DNA of 64,000 nucleotides from Lepeophtheirus salmonis (lineage: Eukaryota; Arthropoda; Copepoda; Siphonostomatoida; Caligidae), in assembly GCF_016086655.4 (NCBI RefSeq), contig NC_052136.2, positions 41,284,492 through 41,348,491 of the forward strand. The letters run 5' to 3'. The translations under genes were made by a program, and so were the position numbers. Under the pieces are notes generated by a model. That model did not search any database. It was not told where the DNA came from and was given only the letters and a program-made list of their open reading frames with translations. Positions within the stretch are counted from its first letter, which is position 1. Each line of letters begins with the position of its first letter. Positions 48,901-57,846 of this stretch are shown here, one piece after another.

Positions 48901-51900
48901 ATAAAGCTAAAAAATGACGTGCAATAATTTTGACGACCCTTGGTTTTTTTAAGTAGAGCAACTAAATAATATGGAAGTCTTACTCACACCCTCGTTCTCT
49001 TTTGGATCTTCTTCTTTCTTGCTGCTTACTCCTCGCATTAAAGAAGAAGAAAATACTAATTTTTATGGTAGAGAGAGCTAGAGGGGCTTTCTTTTCTTCT
49101 ATATAGTGTACATAGTCAGATTTGGTGTAACCACCTTCCTGTCTTACTTACGATGCATGTTCAATGACGTAATTTGGGAACCTTGTGATTTTTCTCCTTC
49201 ACTCCCTCTACTCTACTTTTAACATTTCCCTTCAGAAAGATTCGTGTTATTTTCAGTATTTAATGGGATATCCCCGATCCTCAACTTGGCTTTCAAATTA
49301 TATAATACCATAATCATAATAGTAACATGTTAGGTCCTCATATCCTTCCCCATCAACTCTTTCGTGAACAACAGCAACAAACACAACAGCAAAGGACTCA
49401 TCATTACAATAGAAGACGTCGAAATCGATCTGCAGATCCCAGCCCCATACGCAGCTCTCCCTCTATCACAGAATCATCACCTGGAGAAATCCGTCGTCCA
49501 TCTTCTTCCGCTTCCTCTTCTCTTATTCCTATTTCTCCTTCTAGAGTCGGGAGCTCAACTGCTGGGGGTGGCGGGGGGAGAAGCCACAGTGGAGGATCCT
49601 CTAGTTTCTTCTATGTTTGTAATGGACAGGGTTGCTCTGGATCACGCTGTGAGTTTTCAGCTTCTATAAGACATTGGCAGAGCTTAATTCGACTTCAGGA
49701 CTCATCTGATACTTGCTCAATCCTTGGTAGTGAATCCTTGAATCGACTCGATGAAAGTCGAAAAAAACTTGCTGAAACACGAGATCTTCTTAGTAAAAAG
49801 TTAATGAGTAAACAAAAGAGACGGATCTCTCGAAACTCACCCTCTCCATCTAGTCATGAAATGTCAGAGTATGAACGAGGTATTATATATACCTAGGATT
49901 TTGTTTTAGGTTATAAGGATATTGGGTACATTAGCGGTCTATTATTCGTCTATATGTACATATTTAAATAGATAGATAAATATTTTTTGCAAATAATTTA
50001 AACATATATTCAACATATCCCCTGGTTAACGTACATATATACTTACTCTATAATTATTTTTCTAGAAGAAGACAATAGAGATCTACGACAATATAGACGA
50101 AGTGCAAGTAGTACAATTCAGAAGAGACAACAAGAGAGTGTCATTGCTTCTAATAAGGTAGATCTACAGCATCTCTTATATCATAGTTCATTTGATCCTA
50201 CATAAATCCCTTTTAACAGAAAATTCAGGAAAATATTTGGGACTTCTCATCTCAAGACTTGCTTGGTAAAAGCCATGAAGAGCTTGTTCTCATTCTTATT
50301 CATCTTCGCCGTCAATCTGCTGCTTTAACGGAAGCTATTGATGCTTCCACAGCAGAATTGGAGAACATAATTCATTCTAATGAGCAGCCCTATCTTCTAG
50401 TCGAAGACTTACGCCATCATATTCGAGATTTGGAAGAGCAACACGCTCGAGGAAGACCCATTGTCTCTCTTGTGGACAATATGGTTAAACTTGGAACACT
50501 TTATAGGGGACCGGAAGGAGCTCCTTTATCCCATAGGCTTAGAAACATTCCTTCTACTTCTATCCTAGATGAAGAAATTTCTCGTGAGTCCTCCACGACT
50601 AAACAGAGACGATCTGATATTCAGGTAAGAATAGCAGTAGGAATGAAATGTATTTAGTTATTGTTTATTACTATTATTATTATTATTGTCTTCATTATTT
50701 AATTATTGCTGCTACCATTAAGAAAAAAATGGAAGAACTATACCACATCGAATTGGCTGTCTTAACTTTAAACGTAGAGACTAAATATTTGCTCATTGAG
50801 CACCAGGTTGGTTATATCATTAACGATCGTATCCATTATCCTCATCCACGTACTTTCATATTTTAGAATTTATTTATGCTTTATTTTTTTCTTGTTTTAA
50901 ATACTTATTAAAGCATAGTAGGGGGTTTCCCCATTCGGTACAAGATATATACATAATCCATTGCACTCACCGCCATGTAGCTTTTTCAGAATTTTAATTA
51001 ATTCACTGATTTTTAAATATTAACTTTTTGTCTTCTTTGATGTTCTTTTCGTGATTTGAATACGCATTTATATCCTTTTTTTTAAAGCAAAAAAGAAAAT
51101 CACTTATAGTTAGTACCTAATTTATAGCTATCTCTATATTTTACATTCAGTCTTATTTTGCATGCTTGATAATGTCGTCCTTTTGTACACGAAAAAGATT
51201 CGAGTACTCTGTAAAAAATGTTACTAGTAGTTTTGAGGTTTGAACCTATTCAAACAATAGTTGTTATATGTTGAACGATCAAAGAAATTATTGATTGAGT
51301 ATTTATGTTATACATTTAACATTTCAGGAGCTTCTTCAAAGATCCTTGGAAGTTGTGCGACAGAATATCAACGAAGACAAGCAACTCTCAAAAGAAGAGA
51401 GAGGGACTCCTTGGTTGAAGAGCAGAAGATCTTAGAAAACGAACTGAGTCGTGTAACAAATGAATTAGAAACATGTCAGAAGAAACTGGACGAATGCTCT
51501 AGTGATCATGCTAGATGGGAGCATGATGTGCTTTTTCTTCGACAAAAACTCCAAGCTTCTGCTAGCCGTGACATGAGCTATGGACTTGGACAGTCAGCAG
51601 AAACTCTACTAGTGGAGAATGAACTTGCTCAGGTTCAACAACGTGCTTCTGAGCTTCATAAAACTCGTCAGATTATACAGTCAAAAGTAGATAGTTTGAC
51701 GAAAAGACCTGCCTCAACAACGTCAGTACTTTTTAGGAACGCAAGAAATAAGTGGGTCGGCCATGAAAGTATATCTGCATTAGGAGATGCCAATCAAATT
51801 GATCCTGAGCAATCCGAGAAAGTAAACAATAGTCAATCTTCACTACTATCTTCTAGTAAAGGAACAGAGTCAAAGACTGTAAGAATGGTTAAAAGAGATT

Positions 51901-54900
51901 CCAAGGAGCGCAGCTATAAAAATGAAGGAGAAGAAGTAGGGGGAGGAGATGTTGTTGTTGCTGGTATGGAAGGCAGCAGCAATTTTGGGGCCTCTTCCCC
52001 TCCTCCCGCTCCTCTTCCCAGAGGTAATTATGAGAACCTCCATGACTTCTTAAAAAGTGACTCCTCATCCTCTACATTTTTGAACGAATCCAAAGATGAG
52101 CTAGGAGCTTCGAAGAGGCAGCAAATGCCTCGAACGAGTTCAACAACTGCGGGTCTAGGATCTAGTATTCCCATTAGCACTGGTATGGACTCCAAATTTT
52201 TCTCTTCTTCCAGCTATAAGATGATGGATATGTTTAAGACTATTGGTAAAAAGGTATATTCTTTACAATCTACGTTAAAAAAATAATATTTGTACGAATC
52301 CGTTCAATAAACATGTTATTTAACTATTTAGGATGAGCGACCGTCGAGTAGTTTAAGCGCCCATGAGAGACTATTTGGTTCATCTAGAGATAATTCAATG
52401 AGTCCTCCTATTTCACCTCAGATCCTTGGTTCAAAAGTCGGGAGTAGTAGTGGTGGAGATAGTCTTTCGTCTTCCTTTTCTGCAAATTCCCCCATTTTTA
52501 AGTCAGCTGCAGCTAAAGCCATTATCCAAGAGGTTGGTGGAAGTGCAGCATCTCATCGTAGGTTTAAGAAAAGAGATAAGAAAAGATCCTATACAATCAC
52601 TGGTGACTCATCTTCCTCAGCTGTTATTGAAGCTCTAAATGACCATGCGGTATGCCCTATAACCACTACTGTAGCATGTATCTCATAATCTACTTAATTC
52701 ATTATTTTTGTATTAATAGGCTCGAGCATGTGATGATTTGGATATGGAACGGGTTCTTCGTGGAAGCAGTCGTCCTAATGCTCCAGATGTTGTCAAATCC
52801 ACTCTAGATAAAAAGGATGCAAAAATAAATCCATCTTCCATTGATAATTTATTTGGTGTTCCAGATAAAATAATCATTCCTGAAAGATATATACCGGAAG
52901 CTGTGAGTCTCATGATTACATCGATAAGAAATACTCTGGAATATATTATAAATTGATTTCTTTCTTTCTTCTTCTTTCAGGATATTGACAATTTATCTAG
53001 AGAAGAAAGACAAGTTAGATTGAAAAAAGCGGATTCCATCCGTCGCATGCTTACAGAAAATGCATCAACGACAGGTATGTAAATATATTTGTTATATTTA
53101 TTCTAAATTTGACAATTTTATATATTTACAAACCAAAAACTAGATGAACATCAAAACAAAGAAGAAAAGAAGCAAAGAGAGCGGCTATTTAGTCTGAATC
53201 AAGTTTTAGCTCGTGAAGTAATGGAGAAGTCCAGATTGGTTGCAGGTTCTTATCTCTTTACATCTTATCACTAGTATTTCTTTTTTTTCCTTCTCTCTCT
53301 CGTCAATTAGAATTATTTTGAACTGAACTATAATCTTTATTTTAAGCATGTTTTTGAGTTAACCCATTTTATACCTATATTATATACATCTAGGACAATC
53401 CCGCATGAAACAATGAACACTCCAATTAGAAGTACTTACGTAAATGATTTATCCTAATTTTTAAAGGTTTGTTGTTTTTTAAATTGTGCTTAATATAATA
53501 TATTGCTGAGATAGTCTGTTCTATCCTGACAAATTGAAATGAGCAACGTTGGGGTGTCAAATTGTAAACTTATGTATCCGATGCGTTCAGTTCCTCCAAA
53601 AAGTATTCAGAACTAGTCCCTTCCCTCTAAAAAAAATCATACAGACGTCCCTGCAACTCCATGGTTATTTCGATGATTATATTTAAAAAGATTGATCGTT
53701 GCCTAAATCAAGGTGACTATATATATTCACCTTGACCAAAATGAACGTTTTTATAACTAGTTACATATACAAGTTGACCAACCATCCTCTTTTTCCCTGG
53801 AAATGCCTACTTTTTAACATTCTGTTTAGGGAGACGCGTAAATTTTATAGGGGGCATTTGCCCTGCAAAAAGCTTATTTTAATGCAAATGATTAACACTG
53901 ATACTTAAATTAAATCATATTAATATGCACTAAAAATGGCTAGATTTGATTTTTTTAATCTATTAGGAACGAAAAAAGTAGAGTAGTTAGAGAAAAATAA
54001 CTTATTCTTTACATTGTAATAGCTAATTTTTATCAACAACATGGAAATAAGATTATATAACCAAGTAATAGTATATTTTTAATGCATTTTAGAGTCAGAT
54101 ATATAATAAAACTAGGTAATAGAGGCATAAGTCGTTTTTATTTCTTGATCCCATTTTGACATCCAATATTTCCTTAATATTTATGAAAAAATGGTTTTCA
54201 TTGATATAAAACTTGGTTGTTAAGGCCCCTAAAATGACAGACATCAGCTATGTTGACGTCACACAAAAACTGTATATACATAGGTCGCGATTAAAAAATA
54301 ATATTAATTATATTTGAAAGGAGATATTGAAGTCAATTAAAGTATTTTAAATCAAATTCAAGATGTTTCTTAAAAATAAAAAATATATATTAATAACCTA
54401 GGGTGCATTATTATAAAAACTAAAATACTTGGGCCCTCTACGATCTTACTTTTTTAATATATGTATATATTGTGTACAAGTTGTAACATGTATTTCTTTT
54501 TCTATGCGTGTAGCATACTAATCATTACGGTTTATTAAATTTCATCATTTAATTAGTCATTTGGATTAAAACTATTAATTGATACAATAATTTCATTTTA
54601 ATCTATTATAATTACGCATTTATTTTGTATTTATGAGTAATATAACTATGGGTGTTTGAGCTTATTAATTGATGTATTGAGTTCACTACATGGCTATTCT
54701 TGGAAGAAAACAATATGTTCTAGATTATAGTTAACGTTCATGGGTAGCACATCTCAGAAATTTGAATTTAAATCCATAATTAAGCGAAATATTGAATCGC
54801 TTATACATAATTAATTTATGAAGGATATATAAAAAAATTGGAATACCTGTTTTTCTTCAAAGTTACTTTTGTGTTGACGCTCGACATTTACGTGCATAAT

Positions 54901-55063
54901 ATTTTTTAAATTTAATTAATAACTATTTCACTTGTATGTAGTTGCTGCGCTTGCAAAGGAAAAAAAATCTGATGAGGAGGAGGAAGACAATGTATCCCAA
55001 GACTCTCTTGAATCCACTTCCATTCTTCCTTTATATCAAAAAAGAATCAATGACTACGAATGA
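30562..55063 (+). CDS. PLEKHA5/6/7-like (PEPP-family) PH-domain protein, giant form, 18 coding exons
   Basis: Coding exons: 30562-30934, 31927-32038, 39477-40118, 42228-42547, 42652-42868, 42925-44410, 44501-44864, 45351-48221, 49334-49879, 50069-50157, 50220-50624, 50723-50806, 51342-52253, 52332-52649, 52720-52902, 52981-53074, 53144-53245, 54942-55063. All introns are GT-AG and phases agree throughout (9,240 nt, 3,079 aa plus stop). The PH domain (KGWLYKQGSDGLMLWKKRWF to IQWMNAL) has the family's SILLPSY and MRTYFFAAET phrases. Later parts also match the family: LLEWKQRMLQSPLTRK, the coiled coil (HEELVLILIHLRRQS; ENELSRVTNELE) and the C-terminal IPERYIPEA plus EERQVRLKKADSIRRML. PEPP proteins bind phosphoinositides and act at junctions and microtubules. 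Vertebrate members are near 1,100 aa; the excess here is disordered Ser/Gln/Asn/Pro-rich sequence. No WW domains were seen. First exons and the 49334 and 51342 acceptors are the least certain. Confidence 0.85.
31927..32038 (+). CDS. Coding exon 2 (N-terminal), alternative start at 31959
   Basis: Acceptor TTATTACAG|AT, donor GATAG|GTAAGC. The frame is open throughout, reading KRFVNEGVIDMSSPSKSMYH. It enters in phase 1 and leaves in phase 2, matching the exon at 39477 across a 7.4-kb intron (AG|T gives Ser, then YVMNNSS). An internal ATG at 31959 (GACATGT, -3 purine) is a good start if the upstream exon is non-coding. Confidence 0.7.
32440..33240. repeat. Intronic region of degenerate GACTYGA-type repeats
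   Basis: Variants of GACTTGA, GACTCGA and AACTCGA recur many times on both sides (for example GACTTGAGACC, GACTTGAGCCAGACTC, GACTCGATTGGAACTCGA, AACTCGAGCTCCAG). A similar cluster lies at 34940-35170. It looks like an eroded satellite or minisatellite. I could not define a clean unit length. Confidence 0.35.
33674..33830. mobile_element. Possible hAT-type MITE fragment
   Basis: Starts CAGGGGCCACCAACACTTTT, close to the CAGGGGTNNCCAAC ends of many hAT elements. The right side has GGTTGATGACACTTA, a partial inverted match. No clear 8-base target duplication was found, so this is tentative. Confidence 0.3.
35635..35670. other. Perfect 12-base inverted repeat upstream of an alternative first exon
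   Basis: Arms CTGATGTAGTGG (35635-35646) and CCACTACATCAG (35659-35670) with a 12-base spacer. It lies 106 bases before the ATG at 35777, so it could be a dimer-binding site or an RNA hairpin in a 5' leader. Role unknown. Confidence 0.6.
35777..35991 (+). CDS. Candidate proximal alternative first exon of the PLEKHA-like gene
   Basis: ATG at 35777 (an in-frame stop at 35762 rules out earlier starts) opens 71 codons of coding-like sequence, MKQHYEMLQVHSLKPRKQ then QTYSRSLDRSESTALMKHL. It ends at CTAA|GTAGGT in phase 2. The frame stops immediately if the donor is ignored. Phase 2 is what the 39477 exon requires (AA|T gives Asn, then YVMNNSS). No acceptor in suitable phase precedes it, so it reads as a first exon with its own promoter. 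The basic, Ser/Arg-rich peptide could be a phosphorylation segment. It is inferred from phase and composition only. Confidence 0.5.
36182..36986 (-). CDS. Unidentified two-exon gene nested antisense in the PLEKHA-like intron
   Basis: On the - strand, ATG at 36986 (A at -3) opens 33 codons (MSSEGKEKLQEGDGRGSFSI to RPKKE) ending at GAA|GTAGAT (36888). The acceptor TTTTCAG|AGA at 36835 is in the same phase 0 and leads into 217 codons ending with TAA at 36182, giving about 250 aa. The 52-base intron is short but contains a stop in the read-through frame. A donor at 36873 would leave 37 bases, which is unlikely. The product is hydrophilic, rich in Ser, Glu, Lys and Arg, with basic-directed phosphosite-like motifs (RRVKRTII, ERRLSDSEK) and a Lys-rich tail (KKGFKSSLQKLGRKIANKTG). 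No signal peptide, membrane segment or known domain was seen. I do not recognise the family. No AATAAA was found just downstream. Confidence 0.55.
37781..37860. mobile_element. hAT-type element end fragment
   Basis: ACCTGTGGTTCTCAAACTTT then TTAAAGTGTG is very close to the CAGTGGTTCTCAAACTTTTT terminus of many hAT elements. The opposite end was not found within the next few hundred bases. Confidence 0.4.
38940..39060. repeat. Repeat with GGACACTTTGCCGAA-type phrases
   Basis: GGACACTTTACGGAATGCC and CGGACACTTTGCCGAAG are two near-copies 30 bases apart, preceded by unusually GC-rich text for this intron. It probably derives from a dispersed mobile repeat. The open frame across it (38869-39081) is discarded. 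Confidence 0.35.
39477..40118 (+). CDS. PLEKHA-like gene, low-complexity coding exon (hub exon for alternative 5' ends)
   Basis: Acceptor TTTTATAG|TT and donor AGAAG|GTAAGG; phase 2 in, phase 2 out. It encodes 214 residues rich in Asn, His, Gln, Ser and Pro, with a 12-residue Pro run (PPPPPPPPPPPP near 39695) that could bind SH3, WW or EVH1 domains. Internal ATGs at 39484 and later could serve as starts. All three candidate first exons join here in frame. Confidence 0.8.
41090..41113. repeat. Poly-A tract, 24 bases, in intron
   Basis: Uninterrupted A run. Preceding sequence TGTTACCTC shows no obvious retroposed gene, so it is probably a simple repeat or the tail of a retroelement too decayed to name. 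Confidence 0.8.
42228..42868 (+). CDS. PLEKHA-like gene, two exons encoding the PH domain
   Basis: Exon 42228-42547 starts with a Gln-rich linker, then TLKGWLYKQGSDGLMLWKKR and WFVLSEFCLFYYR (PH strands 1-4). Exon 42652-42868 completes the fold: SDEEKVSGSILLPSYRISPV, KYTFKAEHHNMRTYFFAAET and IQWMNALSLAS, with the invariant C-terminal helix Trp. The basic K-G-W and K-K-R-W positions that coordinate phosphoinositide phosphates are kept. The 104-base intron splits the domain after FYYR in phase 1. A retained-intron reading stops after 24 codons. Confidence 0.93.
42925..44864 (+). CDS. PLEKHA-like gene, exons after the PH domain
   Basis: Exon 42925-44410 (495 codons) is disordered Ser/Asn/Gln/Pro-rich sequence with tyrosine and PPKPARR-type proline motifs (NAPPKPARRLNSS) that fit SH3 ligands. 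It also carries FKNEEEFHLWSEESYAQK, a short conserved-looking acidic/aromatic block. Exon 44501-44864 opens with EESMKRLLEWKQRMLQSPLT, a phrase I associate with this family, then Ser/Arg-rich sequence ending SSSDED. Both donors are GTAAG. Confidence 0.85.
45351..48221 (+). CDS. PLEKHA-like gene, giant disordered exon (957 codons)
   Basis: A single uninterrupted frame of 2,871 bases. It contains a basic start (FKSNSVKSLIKRFQKSSSS), acidic and Gln-rich stretches, several Tyr motifs, and two Pro tracts (PPPPPPP near 46600, PPPPPPPPPPPPPP near 47465). It also has repeated RRxSx-type phosphosites and an LTNGG-bearing tail. No folded domain was recognised. In vertebrate relatives the linker between PH and coiled coil is far shorter. 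The acceptor used (45349-45350) is the second of two AGs two bases apart. Confidence 0.8.
49334..55063 (+). CDS. PLEKHA-like gene, C-terminal coiled-coil exons
   Basis: Ten exons. The first (49334-49879) has a short Cys block, FYVCNGQGCSGSRCEFSASI, and helical RKKLAETRDLLSKKLMSKQK. Then come KIQENIWDFSSQDLLGKSHE and ELVLILIHLRRQSAALTEAI, KKMEELYHIELAVLTLN, and a long coiled coil (SLVEEQKILENELSRVTNEL). These correspond to the PLEKHA7 heptad region. The tail has DEERPSSSLSAHERLF-type sequence, PDKIIIPERYIPEADIDNLS, RRMLTENAS, LFSLNQVLAREVMEKSRLVA and an acidic end SDEEEEDN. The stop is TGA at 55061. The last intron is 1.7 kb. Confidence 0.85.
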
Positions 55064-55743
55064 AATTATAAAATATGAACGACTTTACTACTTAATTATA
55101 TAACATAAGCTCCGGTGCTATCCTAAATTCATCATCCCGTATTTCATTTATTTATCTCAATCCTATTCCTTCAATAAGTTAATTTATCTTGTATTTGATA
55201 AGGACGAAGTATTTTGTGGGAAAAAAACGAACATATCCGTCCTCATTTGTGTGGTATAATATATGAAAGAAATAATGATACCACTTTCAATATACATAAT
55301 ATATAAAGAAACTAAAGAATGTTTGTAATTTTGATGGATATTTAAATTATTATTACATTAATGTAATGATGATCGCACGTGTTTTGTTTTTGCTTGTTCC
55401 AATCACTTATCTTATAATTAATTGTATAATTAAATATACAAAAAATAATTATTATATTATTATACTAAAATATGTCTGTATTTTGAAGATCCCTAGAGTT
55501 ATAAGTTATATACCATATAATGTTAAAAAATGAAAAATCATTCCCCCAATATTAATTTCTTTAATATTTTGTTTGTTCAATTGCTCTGTGCCATTCAACA
55601 TAACGTATCTTAATTATATGATTTCATTGAATAGTTATTTTATATAAACTGTCGTTATTTAATTTCAAGCATAATTACTTTTTGTTGTTATTCCCCCTCA
55701 ATCCTTTTCTTCTTCTTCTGTTTTTATACAAAATGTTAAAAGA

Positions 55744-55749
55744 TTTATT
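55744..55749 (-). terminator. Candidate poly(A) signal of MRPL35
   Basis: TTTATT on the + strand, so AATAAA on the - strand, 153 bases past the MRPL35 stop. It lies within the presumed 3' UTR zone of the convergent PLEKHA-like gene. Confidence 0.4.
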
Positions 55750-55780
55750 CAAAATACATATAGTGATTTAATTTTTTGAT

Positions 55781-55822
55781 AATAAATATCTATCTATATT
55801 TCCAAAAAAAGAATGAAATAAA
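55781..55822 (+). terminator. Candidate poly(A) signals of the PLEKHA-like gene
   Basis: AATAAA at 55781-55786 and again at 55817-55822, 720-760 bases after the stop. If used, the two convergent transcripts come within 80 bases of each other or overlap. Confidence 0.35.
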
Positions 55823-55901
55823 GATGATTATTCAACGAGTATTAAATATAATGATAACTATAGAGCATGAAGAGAAAATATAAAGGAGGGAATAAGGAGA
55901 A

Positions 55902-56783
55902 CTATCGCTTAGAGCCCATAAACAGTCTTCGTCTAAGAAGCGGATTCCAGGGTTTCATTCTACCACAGAATTGCTCCAAGTCCCTAAGCTCTATGAGCTT
56001 ACGACAACGTCCCCCCGTTTGAATGGGATCTCTATGAAAGTGAGGTTCGGCTTCAACAAGAGGAAATTGATCCTTTTCACTGGGTAAGAATACACCTTTG
56101 TTGTCTTTGACTACCTGTAGAAACCCTGGGGGCTCATATGTCTCTTTTTCGACCGTATTATACCTAGGAGACCGTGCATTATAGAACGGAAAGTAATGAT
56201 TTTTATTCTAGCAGAACTTACTTTGATTGGATTGAGCGATGTGCTTTCCACCTATTAAAGCGATATACATTATTTCCGTGCATTCGAATTCGTTCCATAT
56301 TCTTCGTCTTGAGTGCTTTGTAAAGAGCAAAGTCCATTTTGTTGTATTTATCGTAGATATCTTCGGGGAAATGACGGATCTTCTTGGTACTATTATCCAT
56401 CATTTTGTTGAGGTCCCTCGTGTGCCATCTGGCCGTGAAAACATGTTGTTGAAGGTTCCACCTTTCGCCAGGAGATATTTTATGAAGCTTGGTGCTGCGA
56501 CCGGCTCGAGTGCGAATGTACATTCCCCAGTCCAGTCGCTTGAATCGATCTTTTGCAATAATAAAGGATAAGAGGCCAGGGGTTAGGACTCAAAGATGAA
56601 GTGGCTCTTACCTTCAGCATCCTTGAGCTTAGTACGTTCACCATTCGTTTCGTTATAAAGTTGAATTCCTCTGTCCTCAGGGTAAGGCTCCATATAATAT
56701 CTAGGCTGTGTTCGCCCTCTCTTATTGGCTAAAAGTTGAGACGAAGTGGAGAGACGGCGGAAGGAGTTGACCAAACTATTCAT
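55902..56783 (-). CDS. MRPL35: Mitochondrial ribosomal protein L35 (bL35m)
   Basis: Three exons on the - strand: 56783-56612, 56549-56222, 56163-55902 (253 aa). The N-terminus MNSLVNSFRRLSTSSQLLAN is a typical Arg/Ser-rich matrix-targeting presequence. The core DRFKRLDWGMYIRTRAGRST, then KLHKISPGERWNLQQHVF and RDLNKMM, match the bL35 pattern (RFK--G-I-R--AG--H-L-KKS---R-LR---V). It is a structural protein of the mitochondrial large subunit. A C-terminal extension of about 130 residues beyond the bacterial core ends WNPLLRRRLFMGSKR. The phase of each join is consistent (1 and 2). An alternative intron 56268-56208 would replace the exon 2 end and gives an equally open 252-residue protein with HYFPFYNARSPR. 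Vertebrate MRPL35 is shorter, about 190 aa. Confidence 0.85.
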
Positions 56784-57325
56784 AATCAAGCATTTAATTG
56801 AAATTTAATGAACTAAGTAAAAAAGTCATAAAATGGCACATGAGTTTGTTGTATTTATTTGAAGGAATGACGTCATTTGATGAGTACGTCCTCTTGCGTC
56901 ATTTCTTGGAACCACTTCCACTTGTCCTCCCCCCGTTATCCCGTTATGCCCACTCTATCAACAGTCAACACTGGAGCAGCCGTAGAGTGATATAACTCCT
57001 TATCCTGTCGCGTGCGCTCTCCGTCTTCGTCATCATATTAAAAGTTTAGATTAGACTTTAACTTAATCAATTATTATTTATTATTATAGAGAGTATTCGG
57101 TATTCATTTCATTCATATCATCAATTTTAACTTATATTAATAAAATCATATACTAGATCGCTATTCAATAAGTCAATACAATCCTTAGAGACTGTAATTA
57201 ATAATTTGTTGAGAGCCTTATTAGTTGCCTCCAAGGCAGTTAAAAGTGGAATTGTCTGAATTGAGTGAATCCTATAAGTAATTAGTAATGGTGAATTGAA
57301 TTGGATGGAGGACGAGAGATGAATC
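56784..57325. promoter_or_regulatory. Divergent intergenic region shared by MRPL35 and Snapin
   Basis: 542 bases separate the two start codons, which point away from each other. No TATA box was evident close to either start. The Snapin side contains two upstream ATGs (57305 and 57319). I infer a bidirectional promoter. The exact transcription starts cannot be seen from sequence. Confidence 0.5.
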
Positions 57326-57838
57326 ATGTCGGAAGAAGAGAGGAGTGATCCACCACTACTTGAGGAGGATTCTCAAAGCACAGCCACCTCTTTAGGCGAG
57401 GACAAGTCCAACCATTTCGAACCCACAAGAGACACCCTCTCAGAAGGGATCCTTTCCTTGCTCAGACCCACTCTTGAGTCCATTGACACCTCTGTAGCCG
57501 ATACACGACAAGCTCAGACAGAGCTCAAGACTCAAATTGAAAAGCTCACGGCGGATTTAGAGGAAATTGCCAAAGTAAAGAAACAAATTTGGATTCTTCA
57601 TTATTCACTCGTATTTTAATAACTTTTTTTTATATCTCTTCTTCTTTCCTCTTCGTAGAAACAAGACTGTCCAGTCAAATTAGAGACCTACGTAGATAAA
57701 TTACACAATTCCAAGCGAAAGGTCCTTGTTGTTTCCAATATTCTTCAGGGCGCTCAAGAGCGTTTAAATCGTATTCATCAATTGTCTATGAAGGAAACAG
57801 CCAAACGTCGAACTTTACTTGAACCCAGTGATAATTGA
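57326..57838 (+). CDS. SNAPIN: Snapin (BLOC-1 subunit, SNARE-associated)
   Basis: Two exons, 57326-57574 and 57659-57838, joined in phase 0 across an 84-base intron (AAA|GTAAAG; CTTCGTAG|AAA), giving 142 aa against about 136 in mammals. The acidic N-terminus is followed by the family phrases EGILSLLRPTLESIDTSVAD and RQAQTELKTQIEKL, then ETYVDKLHNSKRKVLVVSNI, LQGAQERLNRIH and KETAKRRTLL. These are the two coiled-coil helices of the Snapin/Pallidin family. It acts in BLOC-1/BORC in lysosome and vesicle positioning and binds SNAP-25-type SNAREs. The stop (TGA 57836) lies 8 bases before the TTC7 ATG, with no intron or poly(A) signal between, so the transcript is probably shared. Two short upstream open frames overlap or abut the start. 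Confidence 0.93.
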
Positions 57839-57846
57839 AAGAGAAC

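Noticed and set aside
52713..52913. 66-codon - strand frame opposite the exon at 52720.
   Set aside because: The + strand encodes the conserved PLEKHA tail IPERYIPEA, so this is a shadow.
56239..56571. 110-codon + strand frame opposite MRPL35 exon 2.
   Set aside because: Antisense shadow of the conserved bL35 core.
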